25,848 bases of DNA from Xanthobacteraceae bacterium. Its GTDB lineage: Bacteria > Pseudomonadota > Alphaproteobacteria > Rhizobiales > Xanthobacteraceae. The position numbers and the translations under genes were made by a program. Of the stretch, positions 6,549 to 14,954 are shown piece after piece (the stretch's first letter is position 1; every line of letters starts with the position of its first letter). A model generated the notes under the pieces. The model was not told the origin of the DNA. It ran no database searches and saw only the letters and a program-made list of their open reading frames with translations. Location of the stretch: contig JAIESC010000288.1 in NCBI GenBank assembly GCA_019746355.1, positions 1 through 25,848 of the forward strand. Reading direction: 5' to 3'.

Positions 6549-6836
6549 GGGTCCGGACTTGTCACCCGGACACCTCGGGGCGCCTCGGGACCCCGCCTTT
6601 GGGCACTATGACCCGCTAGCTGGGAGCCAGCTGTACGACCGGTGAACAATCTCGCCGGCACGAAAGCGCGACCCGAGCGTGTGGAGCCAGGCTCCACGGA
6701 AATCACCGCGGTGAAGCGCCGCAAGGCGCGCCGGTCCGCGTCATGGGCCGGCTGTCCCTTCCGCTGAAGGGACAGGCCTGACCGCAAGGTGGCCACGGGT
6801 GCGGCGTTCCGCACCAGCGCTTTACGGCGCTTCACC
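6549..6836 (+). other. Densely structured non-coding block (candidate RNA) downstream of the LexA-type promoter
   Basis: Successive inverted repeats: GTCCGG/CCGGAC (6551-6556/6566-6571), CGGGG/CCCCG (6576-6580/6591-6595), AGCTGG/CCAGCT (6618-6623/6627-6632), GTGGAGC/GCTCCAC (6681-6687/6691-6697), CTGTCCCTTC/GAAGGGACAG (6752-6761/6766-6775) and GGTGCGG/CCGCACC (6798-6804/6809-6815). The last two are enclosed by a long-range pair, GTGAAGCGCCG (6711-6721) with CGGCGCTTCAC (6825-6835), which extends to about 18 of 20 bases and forms a branched fold. Two tiny frames also exist (GTG 6513 to 6611, 32 aa; GTG 6642 to 6767, 41 aa), but neither resembles a known protein. It could be an RNA gene, a repeat element or a decayed gene. 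The rest of 6257-7020 shows only a tandem ATCTGTRATGGACGC pair (6938-6952, 6958-6972). Confidence 0.35.
6776..6819 (+). repeat. Dispersed intergenic repeat, copy 2
   Basis: Matches 4633-4679 through the GACCGCAAG block, GCCAC and the core GGGTGCGGCGTTCCGC followed by CCAGCG. The hairpin arms GGTGCGG/CCGCACC are perfect here, while the other copy has a G-U type change, so the stem is kept despite the substitution. Confidence 0.55.
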
Positions 6837-7020
6837 CTCCTCGATCTGTTTCGAGGCGGACAAGACGGACGGCGGCCGGGTGCCGAGCCATTTCCCGGAG
6901 CGCGGACGCTTGGCTGCCGGGCTGTTTGACAGAGTGAATCTGTAATGGACGCGCGCGATCTGTGATGGACGCAACGTCTACCACTCGGGCGGCGTCACCC
7001 CCGCGCTTGACGCGGGGGGC

Positions 7021-7140
7021 CATGAGGCGGCGCAGCGAATCTCGCTCTTACGAGTTGGATTCGCGGCGGCGCCTCATGGATTGCCGGGCCTTTGCCGCGC
7101 CGAAGCGGCTTCGGCCGCGCAGGCGGGTCACGGCAATGAC
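7021..7140. repeat. Pair of palindromic intergenic repeat elements
   Basis: First element: CATGAGGC (7021-7028) with GCCTCATG (7071-7078), and inside it GCGAATC (7035-7041) with GATTCGC (7058-7064), folding into one long stem. Second element: TTGCCG (7081-7086) with CGGCAA (7131-7136), enclosing a GCCGAAG/CTTCGGC stem. Both types recur near 23231-23300, and similar nested palindromes lie at 18462-18568. They are non-coding and lie just past the 3' end of the DUF3754 gene. Confidence 0.6.
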
Positions 7141-7163
7141 CGTTGAGGGAATACTTCCTCGCC

Positions 7164-8444
7164 TTATCTGACAGCCACCGGAAAGAAATCGCTCCACACG
7201 CGGTCAAGCCGCGCGAGCGCCGCGTCGAGCGGCAGCACCGACAGGCGCTCGTCGTCGCGACGGAGCAATCCCAGCGCGTCGAGCTTCGACAGCGCGTCGC
7301 TGCATTCGAAATCGAGATCGGCTCCGAACGCCTGCTTGAGCCAGCCTTCGATGCGCCGGTCGATCTCCTGCGCCGTCTTCTCCTCGCCCGATGCGAGCAG
7401 GAAATAGTAGGCGAGGAACGCCTCCTTGCACTCCTGATCCTCGGCCTCGCCGATGATCGTGTCGAACACGCCGACGTTGTTGTTCACGTTGCGGAAGTAG
7501 ATGTTGTCGGAAATGGCCTTTTCGTGCAGCAGGGTCTGGCGCTGGAACCTGATCCACTGCTGCACGAAGAAGCCGCCGAGCGCGACGAGACCGCCCAGCG
7601 CCGCAACCGCGCCGGCCCATTCGTCGTCGCGGATCGAGCTCGACAGGCCGAGATAGAAGCCCGCGACCAGGAACAGCACCGTGAGCGTTGACGCGAGCTT
7701 GAGCAGGATCGGGATGCCACCGATCAGCGCCGGCACGCCGAGCGTGAGCTGATCACGCAGCGTCATTCCCACCCGGACGTCCGGGAACAGCGCGTTGAGG
7801 TCGGCGCTGGCGATATTCTGGAAGAACTTGAGCAGCACCGCGCCGGGGCGGAGCCTGGCCTTGCGGGTGCGGTCGGCTTTTTGGCCTTTTGCGCTGGGCT
7901 CGGTTTCCTTGACCGTGACCAGCATCACGACGTCGTCATAGACGTGAATGTCCACTTCATGCTTGCGAAGGCCGAACCACCTGCGGACGTCGACCGTTTC
8001 CTTGTGGCTGCCGCGGCGGAAGAACCGGATCTCGCGATACTTGTCGAGCGACGCGTGAAGTTTCACGCGCACCAGGGCATCCTCGCGATGCGCGCGCTCG
8101 ATCTCCTCATGCGCGACCTCGATGAAATTGGCGTCGTGCAGCGCGCTTGTCAGCGCCACGATCAGATCGCGGTAGGCGCGCTCCAGCGTCTCCGTGTCGG
8201 CGCGGCTGTGGCCGTCGGTCTCCGGATCGAAATAGAAATAGTCCTCGCGCAGGCGTTCGAGCTGGTCGTAGTACTCGTAGTGGTAGATCGCGCCGAGCAT
8301 GCGGCAGAGCTGCCGGAACTTTTCGCGATCGGCCGGCGCGTCGAGTCCGCCCGCATCGATCAGGGCGTTCAGGACGTCGACCTTGCGGACCGGGATGAAA
8401 TGCTCGCGTTCGCCTGCGCCGCCCGGCGCGGATGCCTGATCCAT
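7164..8444 (-). CDS. DUF3754 (TMEM143-like) membrane protein
   Basis: A 426-aa protein from the ATG at 8442-8444, preferred over an upstream ATG at 8468 because GAGG precedes it at suitable spacing. Family features: an N-terminal REHFIPVRKVDVL segment (about 13-25), a long soluble region with EIRFFRRG and VMLVTVKE strands, two adjacent hydrophobic spans (about 236-267 and 276-298), and the FRNVNNNVGVFDTIIGEAEDQE motif (about 318-338) followed by a helical C-terminus. Bacterial and mitochondrial relatives are uncharacterised, so only membrane localisation can be claimed. It lies 3' of the Bug receptor 2 gene on the same strand, with 99 bp between them, and probably has its own promoter or reads through. 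Confidence 0.82.
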   Translation of the reverse strand: MDQASAPGGAGEREHFIPVRKVDVLNALIDAGGLDAPADREKFRQLCRMLGAIYHYEYYDQLERLREDYFYFDPETDGHSRADTETLERAYRDLIVALTSALHDANFIEVAHEEIERAHREDALVRVKLHASLDKYREIRFFRRGSHKETVDVRRWFGLRKHEVDIHVYDDVVMLVTVKETEPSAKGQKADRTRKARLRPGAVLLKFFQNIASADLNALFPDVRVGMTLRDQLTLGVPALIGGIPILLKLASTLTVLFLVAGFYLGLSSSIRDDEWAGAVAALGGLVALGGFFVQQWIRFQRQTLLHEKAISDNIYFRNVNNNVGVFDTIIGEAEDQECKEAFLAYYFLLASGEEKTAQEIDRRIEGWLKQAFGADLDFECSDALSKLDALGLLRRDDERLSVLPLDAALARLDRVWSDFFPVAVR

Positions 8445-8543
8445 GATCGCCTCAAGCCGGTGCGGCATTGTAGGCGAGCGCGGCGGCAGGCGCGCGAGAT
8501 GCCGCCGCCATGTCCACAGACAAGCCGTGTGCGGCGCGACCCG

Positions 8544-9512
8544 TTAGAGCTGCGGGATATTGGCTTCCTTGATCACCTCGCCCCAGCGCGCGGTGTCGCC
8601 CTTCACGATCTTCGCCATGTCCTGCGGCGTGCCGCCGCCGGCCTGCAGGCCCATTTTTTTGTATTGCTCCTGCACCTCGGACATCTTCATCACGTCGTTT
8701 ACGGCCTTGTTGAGCTTGGCGATGGTCGGCGCGGGCGTCTTGGGTGGCGCGCTGATCGCGTTCCAGGTGTCGGAGATGAAATCTTTCAGCCCGACTTCGC
8801 CCATGGTCGGAATGTCGGGCAGGGAGGCGATACGCTTCTCGGTGGTGACGGCGAGGATGCGCGCCCGGCCGCCTTCGTGCAGCTTTATCGCCGCCTCATA
8901 CTGCATGAAGATCAGGTCGACGTGTCCGGCCACCAGGTCGTTGAGCGCGGGCCCGGTGCCCTTGTACGGAACGTGCTGGAGCTTCGTGCCGGCGAGCTTG
9001 TTGAACAGCTCCGCGGTGAGATGCGAGGTGGTTCCCGGGCCTTGCGAGGCATAGTTGAGCTTGCCGGCGTTGGCCTTCACGTAGGCCATGAACTCCTGCG
9101 CGGTCTTGGCAGGAAAGTCGCCCTTCACCAGCAGCACGTTCGGCGCTGACGACATGATCGCGACCGGCTCGAACGCGGTCGGGTCGAAGCTGAGGTTCTT
9201 GTAGAGCACGACATTGGTCGTGATCGGCGCGGGCTGCGAGGCCATCAGCGTGTAGCCGTCCGGCGGGGACTGGAACACCATGTCTGCGGCAATGTTGCCG
9301 CCGGCACCGCCCTTGTTCTCGACCACGAACGGCTGGCCGAGCACGTTGCGCATCCGCTCGGTCACGAGCCGGGTCACCGTATCCACGCCGCCGCCGGCCG
9401 GAACCGTGACGACCACTTTGACCGGCTTGTTCGGATAGTCGGACTGCGCATTGGCCGTGGTCGCCGCAAACAACGCGGCGATCGTGGCAATGGATGCGAG
9501 GATGCGCTTCAT
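8544..9512 (-). CDS. Bug/TctC-family substrate-binding protein (2 of 4)
   Basis: A 322-aa periplasmic receptor with signal peptide (MKRILASIATIAALFAATTANA, cleavage before QSDYP). Family blocks are VTVPAGGGVDTVTRLV, VVENKGGAGGNIAADMV, PPDGYTLM, LQHVPYKGTGPALNDLVAGHVDL and a C-terminal WGEVIKEANI. AAGGAAA lies upstream of the ATG. It follows the E1 gene by 105 bp on the same strand, so co-transcription is possible and would suggest a 2-oxoacid or related carboxylate ligand; that is speculative. No membrane subunits are nearby. Confidence 0.9.
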   Translation of the reverse strand: MKRILASIATIAALFAATTANAQSDYPNKPVKVVVTVPAGGGVDTVTRLVTERMRNVLGQPFVVENKGGAGGNIAADMVFQSPPDGYTLMASQPAPITTNVVLYKNLSFDPTAFEPVAIMSSAPNVLLVKGDFPAKTAQEFMAYVKANAGKLNYASQGPGTTSHLTAELFNKLAGTKLQHVPYKGTGPALNDLVAGHVDLIFMQYEAAIKLHEGGRARILAVTTEKRIASLPDIPTMGEVGLKDFISDTWNAISAPPKTPAPTIAKLNKAVNDVMKMSEVQEQYKKMGLQAGGGTPQDMAKIVKGDTARWGEVIKEANIPQL

Positions 9513-9617
9513 GGGCCCATTTCCTTAAAGTGTGCTGCCGCCGTTGCAGGCGTCTGTTTTGCGGCCTTGATTGCCGGGCAGCCCGTCAAAAGTCAATTTG
9601 GCGTGCGGTCGCGCCGA

Positions 9618-12023
9618 TCAGCCGAGCGCGCGCAGATGCCGGATCGGGCGGCCCGGCGCGATGGCTTGCGCGGCCGCGGCGATCGCGTTGGCGTCGATGC
9701 CATAGTGCCGGTAGAGGTCCGGCAGCGAGCCGGTCTGGCCGAAATGCTCGACCCCGAGCGGCCGTGTCCGCTGCCCGAGCACCGAGCCGAGCCAGCCGAG
9801 CGTCGCCGGATGGCCGTCGAGCACGGTGACCAGCGCCGTGCTGGGATTGGTTTGCGACAACAGCCGCTCGATGTGCGAGCGGGCATGGACCAGGCCGCGC
9901 TCGCGGGCGCGCAGCGCCGCGGTCCAGCCGGCGTTGAGCCGGTCGGGCGAGGTGACGGCGAGCAGCCCCACGTCGCGGCGATCCTCCGCCATCAGGCCGA
10001 CCGCCTGGATCGCCTCGGGCGCGATCGCGCCGGTGAAGGCCACCACCACCTGGCAGTTCGGGCCGGGCTCGCGCAGCCAATAGGCACCATCGACGATGCT
10101 CTGGCGAAGCTCGGGCGTCATCGGGCGCTTGATCTGCTCGACCGGCCGCGTCGACAGCCGCAGATAGACCGAGCCGCCGGTCTCGTCGCGCAGCCAGTTG
10201 CGCTCCGAGGTTTCGCTGTCGCCATCCTTCTGGATGTAGTTGAGCGCAAAGCCCATGATCACGGCGAGCTCATCGACGAACGCCGGCTCAAACGAGGCGA
10301 GGCCGTCCTGCGCCATGCCGATCAGCGGCTCGGCGATCGACTGGTGCGCGCCGCCTTCCGGCGCGAGCGTCAGTCCGGACGGGGTTGCGACCAGGATGAA
10401 GCGTGCGTCCTGATAGCAGGCATAGTTCAGCGCATCGAGGCCGCGGGCGATGAACGGATCGTAGACGGTGCCGATCGGTAGCAGCCGCTCGCCGTTGATC
10501 GAGTGTGACAGGCCCAACGCCGAGAGCGTGATGAACAGGTTGTTCTCGGCGATGCCAAGCTCGATGTGCTGGCCCTTCGGCGAGAACTCCCAGTTGAAGG
10601 TCGAGGCGATGCGCTCGCTCTTGAACGTGTCGGCCATGCTCTCGCGTGCGAACAGGTGACGGCGGTTGACCCATGGCCCGAGATTGGTCGAGACCGTGAC
10701 GTCCGGCGAGGTCGTGACGATGCGCTCGGCGAGCGGGGTCTCCTCCCGCGCAAGCTCGTTGAGGAGCGCGCCAAAGCCGAATTGCGTCGACATCTCCGCT
10801 TGGATCGAAACCTTGAGCTCGTCCGGAACCGGGATCGCGGGCGCCTTCAGACGCCGCGGGCCGCCTTGAGCAAACGGCACGCGCTTCAGGAACGTTTCGA
10901 TCGTCGCGGGCTCGATACGCAGGCCTTCGAACGGCTCCCATTCGTGGCCGGCGCGAATGTTCATCGTCTGCCGGAACGTCTCCATCTGTGCCGGCGTCAT
11001 CAGGCCGGCGTGATTGTCCTTGTGGCCGGCGATCGGCAGGCCGACGCCTTTCACCGTGTAGGCGATGAAGCAGACCGGCCGGTCGTGGTCGATCTTGTCG
11101 AACGCCTCGACGATCGACGGCAGGTCGTGGCCGCCGAGGTTGTTCATCAGCCGCGCCAGCTCCTCGTCGCTGCGCGACTCGATCAGCTTGGTCACCGGGC
11201 CCTGGTCGCCGATCTCGTCAAGGAGCCGCTTGCGCCACGCCGCGCCGCCCTGGAACACCAGCGCCGAATAGAGCTGGTTCGGGCAGCGGTCGATCCAGTG
11301 CCGCAGTGTCTCGCCGCCGGGCTCGCGGAACGCCGCCTGCTGCAGCGAGCCGTATTTCAGGATCACCACGTCCCAGCCGAAGTTCTTGAACAGCTGCTCG
11401 TAGCGCTCCCACAATCCCTCGCGCACCACGGCATCGAGGCTCTGGCGGTTGTAGTCGACGATCCACCAGCAATTGCGCAGCCCCTGCTTCCAGCCTTCGA
11501 GCATCGCCTCGAAGATGTTGCCCTCGTCGAGCTCGGCGTCGCCGACCAGCGCGATCATGCGGCCTTCGTGGCGGTCGAGGCCCCAGCCGTGCAGGCGCAC
11601 GTAGTCCTGCACCAGCGAGGAGAACAGCGTCTGCGCCACGCCGAGCCCGACCGAGCCGGTGGAGAAATCGACGTCGTCGGTGTCCTTGGTTCGCGACGGA
11701 TAGCTTTGCGCGCCCTTGTAGCCGCGGAAGTTCTCGAGCCTGTCGCGCGTCTGCTGGCCGAGCAGATACTGGATGGCATGGAAGTTCGGCGAGGCATGCG
11801 GCTTCACCGCGACGCGGTCCTGCGGCCGCAGCGCATGGAAGTAGAGCGCGGTCATGATGGTGGCGAGCGAGGCCGACGAGGCCTGATGTCCACCGACCTT
11901 CAAGCCGTCAACGTTCTCGCGCAGGTGATTGGCGTGATGGATGGTCCAGCTCGCCAGCCACAGCACCTTGCGCTCGAGTTCGCCGAGCATCGCGAGATCG
12001 GCGGCGGAGACGGGGCTCGTCAT
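9618..12023 (-). CDS. Homodimeric 2-oxoacid dehydrogenase E1 component (AceE/MdeB type), thiamine-diphosphate dependent
   Basis: An 801-aa single-chain E1 that decarboxylates a 2-oxoacid and passes the acyl group to a lipoyl E2. The ATG at 12021-12023 is chosen because it begins the conserved region; upstream codons run into the regulator's promoter. The thiamine-diphosphate motif is GDAELDEGN (161-169) ending at VDYN (about 189-192). GHQASSAS (45-52) and STGSVGLG (121-128) are transketolase-type cofactor loops, and the middle and C-terminal transketolase domains follow (HIELGIAENN, TLAPEGGAHQS). It is slightly shorter than E. coli AceE (887 aa). In Pseudomonas putida a similar protein, MdeB, acts on 2-oxobutyrate and sits with an Lrp-type regulator (MdeR), as here, but no methionine gamma-lyase is present. 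Substrate unproven; E2/E3 are not in the window. Confidence 0.85.
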   Translation of the reverse strand: MTSPVSAADLAMLGELERKVLWLASWTIHHANHLRENVDGLKVGGHQASSASLATIMTALYFHALRPQDRVAVKPHASPNFHAIQYLLGQQTRDRLENFRGYKGAQSYPSRTKDTDDVDFSTGSVGLGVAQTLFSSLVQDYVRLHGWGLDRHEGRMIALVGDAELDEGNIFEAMLEGWKQGLRNCWWIVDYNRQSLDAVVREGLWERYEQLFKNFGWDVVILKYGSLQQAAFREPGGETLRHWIDRCPNQLYSALVFQGGAAWRKRLLDEIGDQGPVTKLIESRSDEELARLMNNLGGHDLPSIVEAFDKIDHDRPVCFIAYTVKGVGLPIAGHKDNHAGLMTPAQMETFRQTMNIRAGHEWEPFEGLRIEPATIETFLKRVPFAQGGPRRLKAPAIPVPDELKVSIQAEMSTQFGFGALLNELAREETPLAERIVTTSPDVTVSTNLGPWVNRRHLFARESMADTFKSERIASTFNWEFSPKGQHIELGIAENNLFITLSALGLSHSINGERLLPIGTVYDPFIARGLDALNYACYQDARFILVATPSGLTLAPEGGAHQSIAEPLIGMAQDGLASFEPAFVDELAVIMGFALNYIQKDGDSETSERNWLRDETGGSVYLRLSTRPVEQIKRPMTPELRQSIVDGAYWLREPGPNCQVVVAFTGAIAPEAIQAVGLMAEDRRDVGLLAVTSPDRLNAGWTAALRARERGLVHARSHIERLLSQTNPSTALVTVLDGHPATLGWLGSVLGQRTRPLGVEHFGQTGSLPDLYRHYGIDANAIAAAAQAIAPGRPIRHLRALG

Positions 12024-12082
12024 GATTGGCCTCGCAGAAATGCCTTTCCGCAGGCATCTTCGGCCGGCAGCAGGGGCATTGC

Positions 12083-12131
12083 CTGCCAATTCGCGCCACA
12101 ACTGTGGTAGAAATTGGTAGCTTCTGCCAAT
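12083..12131. promoter_or_regulatory. Candidate Lrp/AsnC operator repeats in the divergent promoter region
   Basis: CTGCCAAT occurs at 12083-12090 and 12124-12131, and its near complement ATTGGTAG at 12113-12120. The last two form an imperfect palindrome with a 3-nt centre. CCACA/TGTGG (12096-12100/12103-12107) is a further inverted repeat. Multiple phased sites between a regulator and its divergent target are typical for Lrp-type autoregulation. Inferred only. Confidence 0.45.
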
Positions 12132-12154
12132 AATCAACCCACAAAGGGCGCCTG

Positions 12155-12625
12155 ATGCCAAAACCGGAGCTGGACGCCATCGACCGCAGGATCCTGGAGC
12201 AGCTTCAGGCCGACGGCCGGATGAGCCTCAACGATCTCGCCGCAAAGGTCGGGCTGTCACCGTCGCCGTGCCTGCGCCGCGTCCGCATGCTGGAGCGCGA
12301 CGGCGTGATCTCGCGCTATGTCGCGGTGCTGGACCAGCGCGCGGTCGGCTTGCCGGTCAGCGTGTTCGTCTCGATCAAGCTGGAAAGGCAGCGGCAGGAA
12401 TCGCTCGACCGCTTCGCCAAGGCGATCGAGCGCTGGCCCGAGGTGCTGGAGTGCTACCTGATGACCGGCTCGCGCGACTACTGGCTGCGCGTGGTGGTGC
12501 CAGACCTCGACGCCTACGAGCGCTTCGTGAAGCAGAAGCTCACGCGGGTTGAGGGCATCGCCTCGATCGAGTCGAGCTTTGCCCTGGAGCAGGTGAAGTA
12601 CACCAACGTACTGCCGCTGACTTGA
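12155..12625 (+). CDS. Lrp/AsnC-family transcriptional regulator
   Basis: A 156-aa regulator of standard Lrp size. It opens with LDAIDRRILEQLQADGRMSLNDLAAKVG, and the helix-turn-helix spans about 24-45 (LAAKVGLSPSPCLRRVRMLE). This is followed by the linker GVISRYVAVLD and a RAM ligand-binding/oligomerisation domain (VSVFVSIKL, VLECYLMTGSRDYWLRVVVPD). The AAAGGG site at 12143-12148 supports the ATG. It is divergent from the E1 gene, with repeated CTGCCAAT motifs between them, so it probably regulates E1 (and itself) in response to an amino acid or oxoacid. Its stop is only 3 bp from the stop of the convergent acyl-CoA synthetase gene. Confidence 0.93.
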   Translation: MPKPELDAIDRRILEQLQADGRMSLNDLAAKVGLSPSPCLRRVRMLERDGVISRYVAVLDQRAVGLPVSVFVSIKLERQRQESLDRFAKAIERWPEVLECYLMTGSRDYWLRVVVPDLDAYERFVKQKLTRVEGIASIESSFALEQVKYTNVLPLT

Positions 12626-12628
12626 AGG

Positions 12629-14050
12629 TCACTGGCTTGCGACGAGGCCTGCTTCGCCGATCAGCTTGGCCACGCCGCGGCGGTCGGCCTTGCCGGTCGG
12701 ACCCACCGGCAGCGCTTGTGTAAAGTGGAATGCGTCCGGCACCTTGAACTTCTCGGTGCGCTCCAGCATCCAGGCGCGGAGCAACTCGGCGGTGAGATGC
12801 GCGCCGGCGCGCGGCACGACGACGGCGTGGATGCATTCGCCGAGGCGCTCGTCCGGAACGCCCGCGCAAAGCGCGGCGATGACGCCTGGATGCTCGGCCA
12901 GCAGGTTGTCGATTTCCAGCGGCGCGATCTTCATGCCGCCGCGCGACACGATGTCCTTGCTGCGGCCGATGAGCTGCACCCGGCCGCCGGAACCAATGCG
13001 TGCCAGATCGCCGGTGTTGAAATAGCCGTCGTGGAACGACTGCGCGGTGAGTTGCGGGTTGTCGAGATAGCCGAGCATGCCATACGGCGTGCGGATGCAA
13101 AGCTCGCCGCCCTCGTCCGGCGCGGCCTCGCGGCCGTCCGCGGTCGCGATCCGGAACGAAACGCCTTCGGTGGTCGCGCCGATGGTGCCGAGCCCGTCCG
13201 GCTGGTCGGCGGGGCCGACGACGAAATCGCATGAGCCGGTCTCGATCAGGCCATAGAGATCGTACAGCGCTGCGTCGGGCGCGGCCTGCTGCATCGCCAG
13301 CGCCAGCGGTTTCGGCAACACCTCGCCGCCGGTCAGGATCTGCCGAAGCCCGGGCATCGTGAACGACGCTTCGGCAAGCAAGGCGCGGTACATCGACGGC
13401 ACGCCCGCGAGAATCGTCGCGCCGCGCGCAAGTCCGCCGCTCAACGCTTCGATCGAGAACCGCGGCACGAGAATGGGCTTGGCTCCCGCGCGGAGCGTGA
13501 GCAAACAGACCCACATGCCGAAGATGAAGGTGAGTTGCAGCGGCACCAGCACCGCGTCACGGCTGTTGAATTGCAGCAGCCGGTCGAGCACGGCGATCTT
13601 GTCGGCAAGCCGCTGATGGCCGATCACCACGCCCTTGGGCAGTCCGGTGCTTCCGGACGTGAAAATCACCAGCGCGGCGTCGCGCAGCAGCGGGCGCTCG
13701 GCCGGCGGCGCGTCGCCGATCGCCTCGACACGGTCGCCATCGACCAGCAGCCGCGCGCCGGTGGCGCGGGTGAGCGATGCCACAGTGGCCGGGGCTGCGG
13801 AGACATGCAGCGGCACCGCGACCGCGCCGGCGTTCCAGATGCCGAGCAGTGCGCCGAGGTCCGATGGGCGATTGCCGATCCGGACGTGCACCGGCTCGGC
13901 CGGGCCTGTACGCTGCGCCGCGAGCTGCAGCGCGACGCGCTCGCCGATCGACAGCAGATCATGCGCCGTCTGCGCGGCATCCGTGGTGCTTTCGACCGGA
14001 CCGCCTGCGCTCTTCAGCGCGTCGGTCAACAGACGGGCCAGCGCGGTCAT
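12629..14050 (-). CDS. AMP-dependent acyl-CoA synthetase/ligase (ANL superfamily)
   Basis: A 473-aa adenylating enzyme activating a carboxylic acid to its CoA thioester. Core motifs: P-loop TSGSTGLPKG (131-140), a YGLIETGS motif (266-273), YFNTGD (343-348), GRSKDIVSRGGMKI (362-375) and the C-terminal catalytic lysine in PTGKADR (about Lys454). It is short for the family and has a reduced N-terminal region, but no core motif is missing. The ATG overlaps the enoyl-CoA hydratase stop as ATGA (4 bp), so the two are translationally coupled. Aromatic or short-chain acids are plausible substrates given the neighbours; not determinable here. Confidence 0.92.
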   Translation of the reverse strand: MTALARLLTDALKSAGGPVESTTDAAQTAHDLLSIGERVALQLAAQRTGPAEPVHVRIGNRPSDLGALLGIWNAGAVAVPLHVSAAPATVASLTRATGARLLVDGDRVEAIGDAPPAERPLLRDAALVIFTSGSTGLPKGVVIGHQRLADKIAVLDRLLQFNSRDAVLVPLQLTFIFGMWVCLLTLRAGAKPILVPRFSIEALSGGLARGATILAGVPSMYRALLAEASFTMPGLRQILTGGEVLPKPLALAMQQAAPDAALYDLYGLIETGSCDFVVGPADQPDGLGTIGATTEGVSFRIATADGREAAPDEGGELCIRTPYGMLGYLDNPQLTAQSFHDGYFNTGDLARIGSGGRVQLIGRSKDIVSRGGMKIAPLEIDNLLAEHPGVIAALCAGVPDERLGECIHAVVVPRAGAHLTAELLRAWMLERTEKFKVPDAFHFTQALPVGPTGKADRRGVAKLIGEAGLVASQ

Positions 14051-14868
14051 GCGTTCCGCTTCGGAAAACGCGCGTCGCGCCAGGCGAGCGCGGCCTTCAG
14101 CCCGTCGCGCCGCGCGATGTCGAAGAACTGGACCTTGTCGGGCGAGCCGGCGCCTTCGATCGCGAGATCGATGGCGAGCGCCTCCTCGAGCGCAGGCAGC
14201 ATGTTCTGTGCTTCCAGTGCGCGGTTGATGGCGCGCTTGGTTTCTTTGACCAGTTCGGGATCGATCGCGGCAATGTGCTTCGCCATGGTCAGCGCCGCCT
14301 CGTCGAGCTCGGTCGCCGGCACGATCCGGTTGACTATGCCGAGCTCGCGCGCTCGCGCCGCCGGCACGCGATCGTCACCGAGCAAAATGATCTCCTTCGC
14401 GGCCTTCGGCCCCACGATCCACGGCAGGATCATGGCGACGATGCCCGCGCCGAACTTGAGCTCGGGCTCGCCAAAAAACGCATCCTCGGACGCAATCGTC
14501 ATGTCGCAGGCGAGTGCAAGCTCACAGGCGCCGGCGAGGCACGGGCCGCGCACCGCAGCGATAGTCGGGCGGGGGAAGTGCCAGAACCGCATCACGGTGT
14601 CGAAGTCCTTGCGCAGCACCGGGTGCCATTGCTCGACACCTTGCGGCCGCCGCTCCATCTGTTCCTTGAGATCGAAGCCGGAGGAAAACGCCGCGCCCGC
14701 GCCGCGCACGATCACGGCGCGGACCGACGGATCGCGCTCGGCGGCGTCGAGCGCCTGGTTGATCTCGCCGAGCATCGCCTGGTTGAGCGCGTTGGTCCGC
14801 TCGGGGCGGTTCAGCGTCAAGCGAACGATCGGGCCGAGCGTCTCGACGATGATGGTGCTGAAGGCCAT
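14047..14868 (-). CDS. Enoyl-CoA hydratase/isomerase (crotonase) family protein
   Basis: A 273-aa crotonase-fold enzyme. Oxyanion-hole segments AAFSSGFDLKE (about 59-69) and RGPCLAGACELALACD (107-122) are present. Both glutamates used by true hydratases are retained: Glu116 in ACEL and Glu136 in GEPELKFG. Hydration of a 2-enoyl-CoA is therefore chemically possible. It sits between Bug receptor 3 (86 bp upstream) and the coupled acyl-CoA synthetase, giving an uptake-activation-hydration order (receptor, hydratase, ligase) on one transcript. Substrate not identified. Confidence 0.9.
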   Translation of the reverse strand: MAFSTIIVETLGPIVRLTLNRPERTNALNQAMLGEINQALDAAERDPSVRAVIVRGAGAAFSSGFDLKEQMERRPQGVEQWHPVLRKDFDTVMRFWHFPRPTIAAVRGPCLAGACELALACDMTIASEDAFFGEPELKFGAGIVAMILPWIVGPKAAKEIILLGDDRVPAARARELGIVNRIVPATELDEAALTMAKHIAAIDPELVKETKRAINRALEAQNMLPALEEALAIDLAIEGAGSPDKVQFFDIARRDGLKAALAWRDARFPKRNA

Positions 14869-14954
14869 CCGGTGCCTGCAAAGCGAGCGGGACGCGGCAG
14901 CTTACACCGTGTCCCGTGTCGATCCTCGTGAATGTCCGCGGACAGGAAGCGAGG

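Noticed and set aside
6600..6700. Possible tRNA, tmRNA or group II intron tail
   Set aside because: The hairpins do not form a cloverleaf, no tag-peptide frame is seen, and there is no intron domain V signature or reverse transcriptase nearby.
6506..6835. 109-aa minus-strand frame over the structured block
   Set aside because: Composition follows the GC-rich palindromes on both strands and no family is recognised, so it is not listed as a gene.
7881..9149. 422-aa plus-strand open frame
   Set aside because: Antisense to the DUF3754 and Bug receptor 2 genes, both of which have clear family motifs.
10566..12110. 514-aa plus-strand open frame
   Set aside because: It is antisense to the E1 gene, whose cofactor motifs and length are convincing. 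The plus frame is rich in Arg/Val/Leu without domain motifs, as expected from high-GC antisense frames.
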